Shown here piece after piece: positions 60,159 to 64,000 of a stretch of 64,000 nucleotides of DNA (position 1 is the stretch's first letter; every line of letters starts with the position of its first letter). Source of the DNA: Bryum argenteum (lineage: Eukaryota; Streptophyta; Bryopsida; Bryales; Bryaceae); the NCBI GenBank assembly GCA_037043015.1, contig CM073329.1, positions 13,346,648 through 13,410,647 of the forward strand, given 5' to 3'. The notes beneath the pieces were generated by a model. The model saw only the letters and a program-made list of their open reading frames with translations. It searched no databases and was not told the DNA's origin. Made by a program: the position numbers and the translations under genes.

Positions 60159-60975
60159 CTCTTAACTGGGCTAAATGTTGAAAATATACACTTTGGATGA
60201 TTGCATCAACTTTGAAGAACCATAACTTCTTTATCCGGAGTGTGTTTTGGATGAATAACTTTAGGGTGAATCCCTAATCAAGTCTTGTTTGTGTGGTAAA
60301 ATTTGTAAACCCATACAATGAAGGATGAATAAATGACATGTAATTTAGTAAAGGCAGTTCTTGTTTTTGGGTTTTCAAACATGGGGCATGGTCTACCATT
60401 GTGAGGCAATTATGGGAAATCAGAAATTTTTTTTATAGTCAAGGTCTTAAGATGTAGGTTAAACAAATTTTTAGTTGAAAGATTTTTTTAACCCAACTAT
60501 ATTTGGTATTAGATTTGCACGAATGTTTCTATCTTGAAAGAAAGTGAATGAATGGATGATTTTTGAGGTGCTATATCTCCTTCATGCACTGATGGATTTT
60601 GACTTTATTGTTTGGGATAGATTCCAATTGGTGTCCAGTTTTAGTGGTAGAAATCTTCACAAAAACAAAGATGTATTGAAGATATGGCATAAATTTGAGT
60701 GCAAAGGGTTGAGTTTTGAACAATTTTTCTGTTGTGGATTTTTTGGTTGTTTTCGCCATTGCAAGGTCATTATTTGCGCAAATAAACTTTTCTCATGGAT
60801 ATTTTATATTCAAAGGTGTCATTGAAACAAAGGTGAACATATTTGTAGTTGGTGGTTTTTGCATTGCATTTAGTCTATTGGTGACATTTTCACTTCAAAG
60901 TGAAGCTGTTGAGATTTATGACACTTTTATTGAGAATGTGTTCTTTTCTCTATCCATGAGTCAAACCATTTAGGG
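60159..60975. mobile_element. Degraded copy of the middle TTAA element
   Basis: TTAA (60155-60158) then CTCTTAACTGGGC. The right end CCATTTAGGGGG is followed by TAAA. The interior matches 29820-31150 (AATCAAGTCTTGTTTGTGTG, GCAGTTCTTGTTTTTGGGTT, GCTATATCTCCTTCATGCAC). It lacks the 427-bp insert present near 30.3 kb. Confidence 0.75.
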
Positions 60976-62998
60976 GGTAAATGAGAACACCAAACTCTAG
61001 AAGGGTTGGCAAGAATAAAATGCCCGCTCAACCTACTCTTGAAGATATTCCCACATGACTCACTACTCCATACCAATGGTAAGATTCTCAATCTTTTTAC
61101 TTAACAAGATACTTAATATGGGTCATAATACGTGCACACTCTTAACCCTTAAAGGCCCAATGGGTGTGTAGAAAAACTTAGGGTTGCTTTACATGGGTAG
61201 TCAAGCTGTAAACAAGGCTGATGGAGGGTGAGAATTCTCTCAACTTCATTGGTTCATTTTTTGAACCACAAGAAATCAACCTATCACGTTGAAAGGATTG
61301 CTACCTTGTTTCGGCCCAATGTATGGCTCGACTCCCCATGTAAAGGTTTCCTTAAATGTGTTATCAGATATGCATTCCGTGACTGTTATGAAGTTTTGCT
61401 CAAATGACAGTATGAAGATTGGGAAGCTTAAATCATATCAACACGGTTCAATTTATTAGAATAGTAATTGTTACTTTTACAATGAACTGAAGAGAGTAAA
61501 ACTTTGAAAACTAGTAGAAAATGCATTGTCTATTATTAGTAGTTGGAAATTGATATGATTGGATAAAATAACATATTATATGATGATATAGAGAAAGGCC
61601 ACACATAACCTAAGAGAAACACTATCAATTTCCCAAAATAGTAAGCTTTCCAACACCAAAAAAACCTTGCCCCATTTGTGATCAAAGACTTCTTGTAAAC
61701 AATCTACAAATCCAAACGAGGTTTTGTAAATTGAATGTGGTTTTGAGTCCACCAAACTTCTGGAAAGTACAAAAAAAGAAATAAAAAAAAATCAATTTTA
61801 TTTTGTTTTTGTTATTAGTGTGCTACAAGTCCTTGGGATTTGAGATCCACTATAAAGTGGTCGATTGGACTCTTATGGGTTGAAGGTACGTGCAAGAAAT
61901 AAATCAGCCAAATTGATTGTTATAATCCCACAAATGAATAGAAAATCAACGGTTGAAAATTTCAAAGTAGGTTGACAAATCTGCATCAAGATTTTCTAGG
62001 AAGTACACATCCTCAATCTACAGTTTACATTGCCTCGCGAACAACACTTTTGCTGCGCGGCAACTACTCTTTGCCCCACGTACGAAGTAATTGTACTTTT
62101 CAGTCACACTACTTCTCTTCTTATGGCTCGTGTATTTGTCTTCTTCCTCGTAGCCAGGATGCTCAACAGGACAGGAGCGGATATGGCTCGGATTACCATC
62201 AAATTGATCTTCTTTATCAACAACGGAATGTAATGCTTTGCTTACCAAAGCTTCTCGTCGTTGCATTCCTTGTCGTCGCTCTATGTGGAGTTGGAAAACT
62301 TCAAACATCCGCATGGTTTGCTCCATGTTGACTCCAAACGTCGCGTTCCCTTGACTGGCTCCTTCCATCTTCCACACTTCACATCCACCACAAACACACA
62401 ACTACCGCCCGGATATTCACGTCGAGTTCACCAAAAATATGTCATAAAGATTGTTGTGCATCCGGGTAAGCGCGGGGCTTCTTGGTACGGTAGTTAGTGT
62501 GACTTATGGAGGTGAATCTTCTATCAACCTATTCACTTCAACCTATTCAACACTTTTACAACCTCCCGGCCACTTCAAGCCTTCATTTCTCCTTGCTCCA
62601 AATAGCTCCTTGCATGAAACCACCTCTCACAAGTAGAATATCTTGCCTTCTAACACCTCCTAAAATCTCTCCTCATGAAACCTCTCCAAGCAAAAGATAC
62701 GGCACAAAACGTAAGATGAAAAGTTTGCTCTCTTTATAGCTCATGAGAGAAGATACAAGCTAGATGCTTTGTGCATCTCCTCACCCCTCCAACCAAACTC
62801 AACACCTTCTAAACCTCTATTATTGAAGAATACTTAGAGACACTCAAAATCCCACTCCAACTCACACATACCCACTAATCACTTGTTGTTCATGCCCAAC
62901 TCCAAACTCCTAGCCAATTTATACTAATCTACACCCAAGCTCTAACCAATAAGAAACCACCACATATTAGGTTACACAAAGAGGATTTTTGCAAGATT
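60976..62998. other. Non-coding spacer with an orphan TTAA-family end
   Basis: TTAA then CCCTTAAAGGCCCAATGGG at 61142-61164 resembles the family's left end, with no right partner found. A minus-strand frame at 62018-62401 (127 codons) has no recognised domain. The 62500-62900 stretch is C/T-rich without a gene. Confidence 0.5.
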
Positions 62999-63259
62999 GG
63001 TCCAATGAGAAGCCTCCACATCGCCAACTTGATGTTTTACCTTAATCGGTCCAATGGTAAGCCTCCACATGGTTGACTTTAAGCCTTCCTTGGTTTGTCT
63101 AATGGTAAGCCTCCACATGGTTGACTTTAAGCCTTCCTTGGTTGGTCCAATGGTAAGCCTCCACATGGTTGACTTTAAGCCTTCCTTGGTTGGTCCAATG
63201 GTAAGCCTCCACATGGTTGACTTTAAGCCTTCCTTGGTCGGTCCAATAGCAAGCCGCCT
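62999..63259. repeat. 48-bp minisatellite, about five units
   Basis: Units of GTCCAATGGTAAGCCTCCAC plus ATGGTTGACTTTAAGCCTTC and a TTGG linker repeat every 48 bp. The leftmost unit is diverged. Because 48 is a multiple of three, both strands stay open as 16-residue repeats (LTIGPTKEGLKSTMWR on minus), but no start context or domain supports coding. Confidence 0.9.
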
Positions 63260-64000
63260 CCTTCGCACCACCTTATCCAACTAAATATCTAACTAAATAT
63301 CTACTCTATCTAACAACCAAACTTCGGTTCTCAACCTTAATATCAACATAAACAAAGGCTAATCATGATCTCAACATAAACTAAACCCTAGCCACAACAT
63401 AAAATCAATCCCACATTAACCACATATAAATTAGTACTAAACACCACTAAATAAATAATCACAACTACTAAACGGCCCACACCACGACAACGGTGTGTTA
63501 GTTTTGCCGCGACTCTCGCATCTACATAGTTTGTTGGTTTTACCGAGTTCTATCGAGACGGTTGCATCCCCGTCATTGTGAAATTGTCATCCGTGCCAAT
63601 TAGGTTAGGGGAGGTTTTATGGTAATGACTCCACCATATTTACAGTATAACTTTATACCCCTCCACATACAAGTGAAAGGGATACTTTGCCATTTCAAGA
63701 TTGAGGATGCCCTAAGAATATACAATCAACATATACTTGACCTTGTGATGATCACTTATCATTGATATGATAGCTTAGAAATATTGATAGCTTGGGGCTG
63801 AGGAAAATCGTACAAGCCTCATCTAAGCTAGTTCAATGACATGCATTGTCTAACCCCTAATGTCTGTAACTTGCCAAAAACAAAATTACGAAACGGTGAT
63901 TTATCATATGAGTTAAAACACTAGACATGGGTTGCAATATGTGGTATAAGGTAAGGTGCTTGAAATGGACATAATACTAGAAATGGTTCGGGAGACATTT
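63260..64000. other. Non-coding end of window
   Basis: AT-rich. No gene or clear repeat was recognised. CTAACCCCTAATGTC at about 63851 weakly resembles a TTAA-family end. Confidence 0.5.

Noticed and set aside
62018..62401. 127-codon minus-strand frame with a transposase-associated look
   Set aside because: No motif could be identified and flanking sequence gives no continuation.

Overview
The window is nuclear DNA of a land plant. Every conserved gene is eukaryotic and plant-type: an NLP nitrate-response factor, a chloroplast-type ArgJ, an ARID4-like PEAT-complex subunit, an EXO84 exocyst subunit and an SDIR1 RING ligase. They have many short GT-AG introns, telo-box motifs occur near promoters, and the spacers are AT-rich. 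Single-exon F-box genes, pogo-like and Tc1-like transposon relics, and no recognisable LTR retrotransposon fit a non-seed plant, perhaps a moss. That last step is a modest-confidence inference.

Layout. 1-2.8 kb: 3' part of an NLP gene (+). 2.8-6.8 kb: non-coding with repeats. 6.8-9.6 kb: decayed pogo/CENP-B-type transposase (-) carrying a small TTAA-flanked element and a perfect 139-bp duplication. 9.6-13.5 kb: repeats, then a small single-exon Dof-like zinc-finger gene (+) with an as-1-like element, 38-bp promoter repeats and a TATA box. 14.0-19.2 kb: complete 17-exon ArgJ (-) with a duplicated promoter segment. 22.6-25.5 kb: FBXO7-like Ubl/PI31-like/F-box gene (+) whose frame is broken. 26.8-32.0 kb: MITEs and a nest of TTAA-flanked elements. 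32.2-33.4 kb: F-box gene (-). 35.1-40.1 kb: complete 15-exon ARID/PHD gene (-). 45.0-49.9 kb: complete 10-exon EXO84 (+). 51.1-53.6 kb: Tc1-like relic and two MITEs. 54.7-57.1 kb: complete 8-exon SDIR1 (+). 58.3-59.6 kb: second F-box gene (+), paralogous to the first. 60.2-64 kb: another TTAA element, non-coding DNA and a 48-bp minisatellite.

The genes form no operon or cluster. They are unrelated housekeeping and regulatory genes separated by transposon-rich spacers. Three genes (two F-box, one FBXO7-like) and the RING gene belong to ubiquitin pathways, probably by chance. The most informative structures are mobile: a family with TTAA target sites and CCCYTAAACG-type ends, nested up to three deep and supported by an empty paralogous site at 60.65 kb, and a 217-bp TA-flanked MITE whose empty site is preserved in a neighbouring tandem duplicate. 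Exon boundaries were read by eye from GT-AG signals and reading-frame continuity, with family sequences recalled rather than searched.
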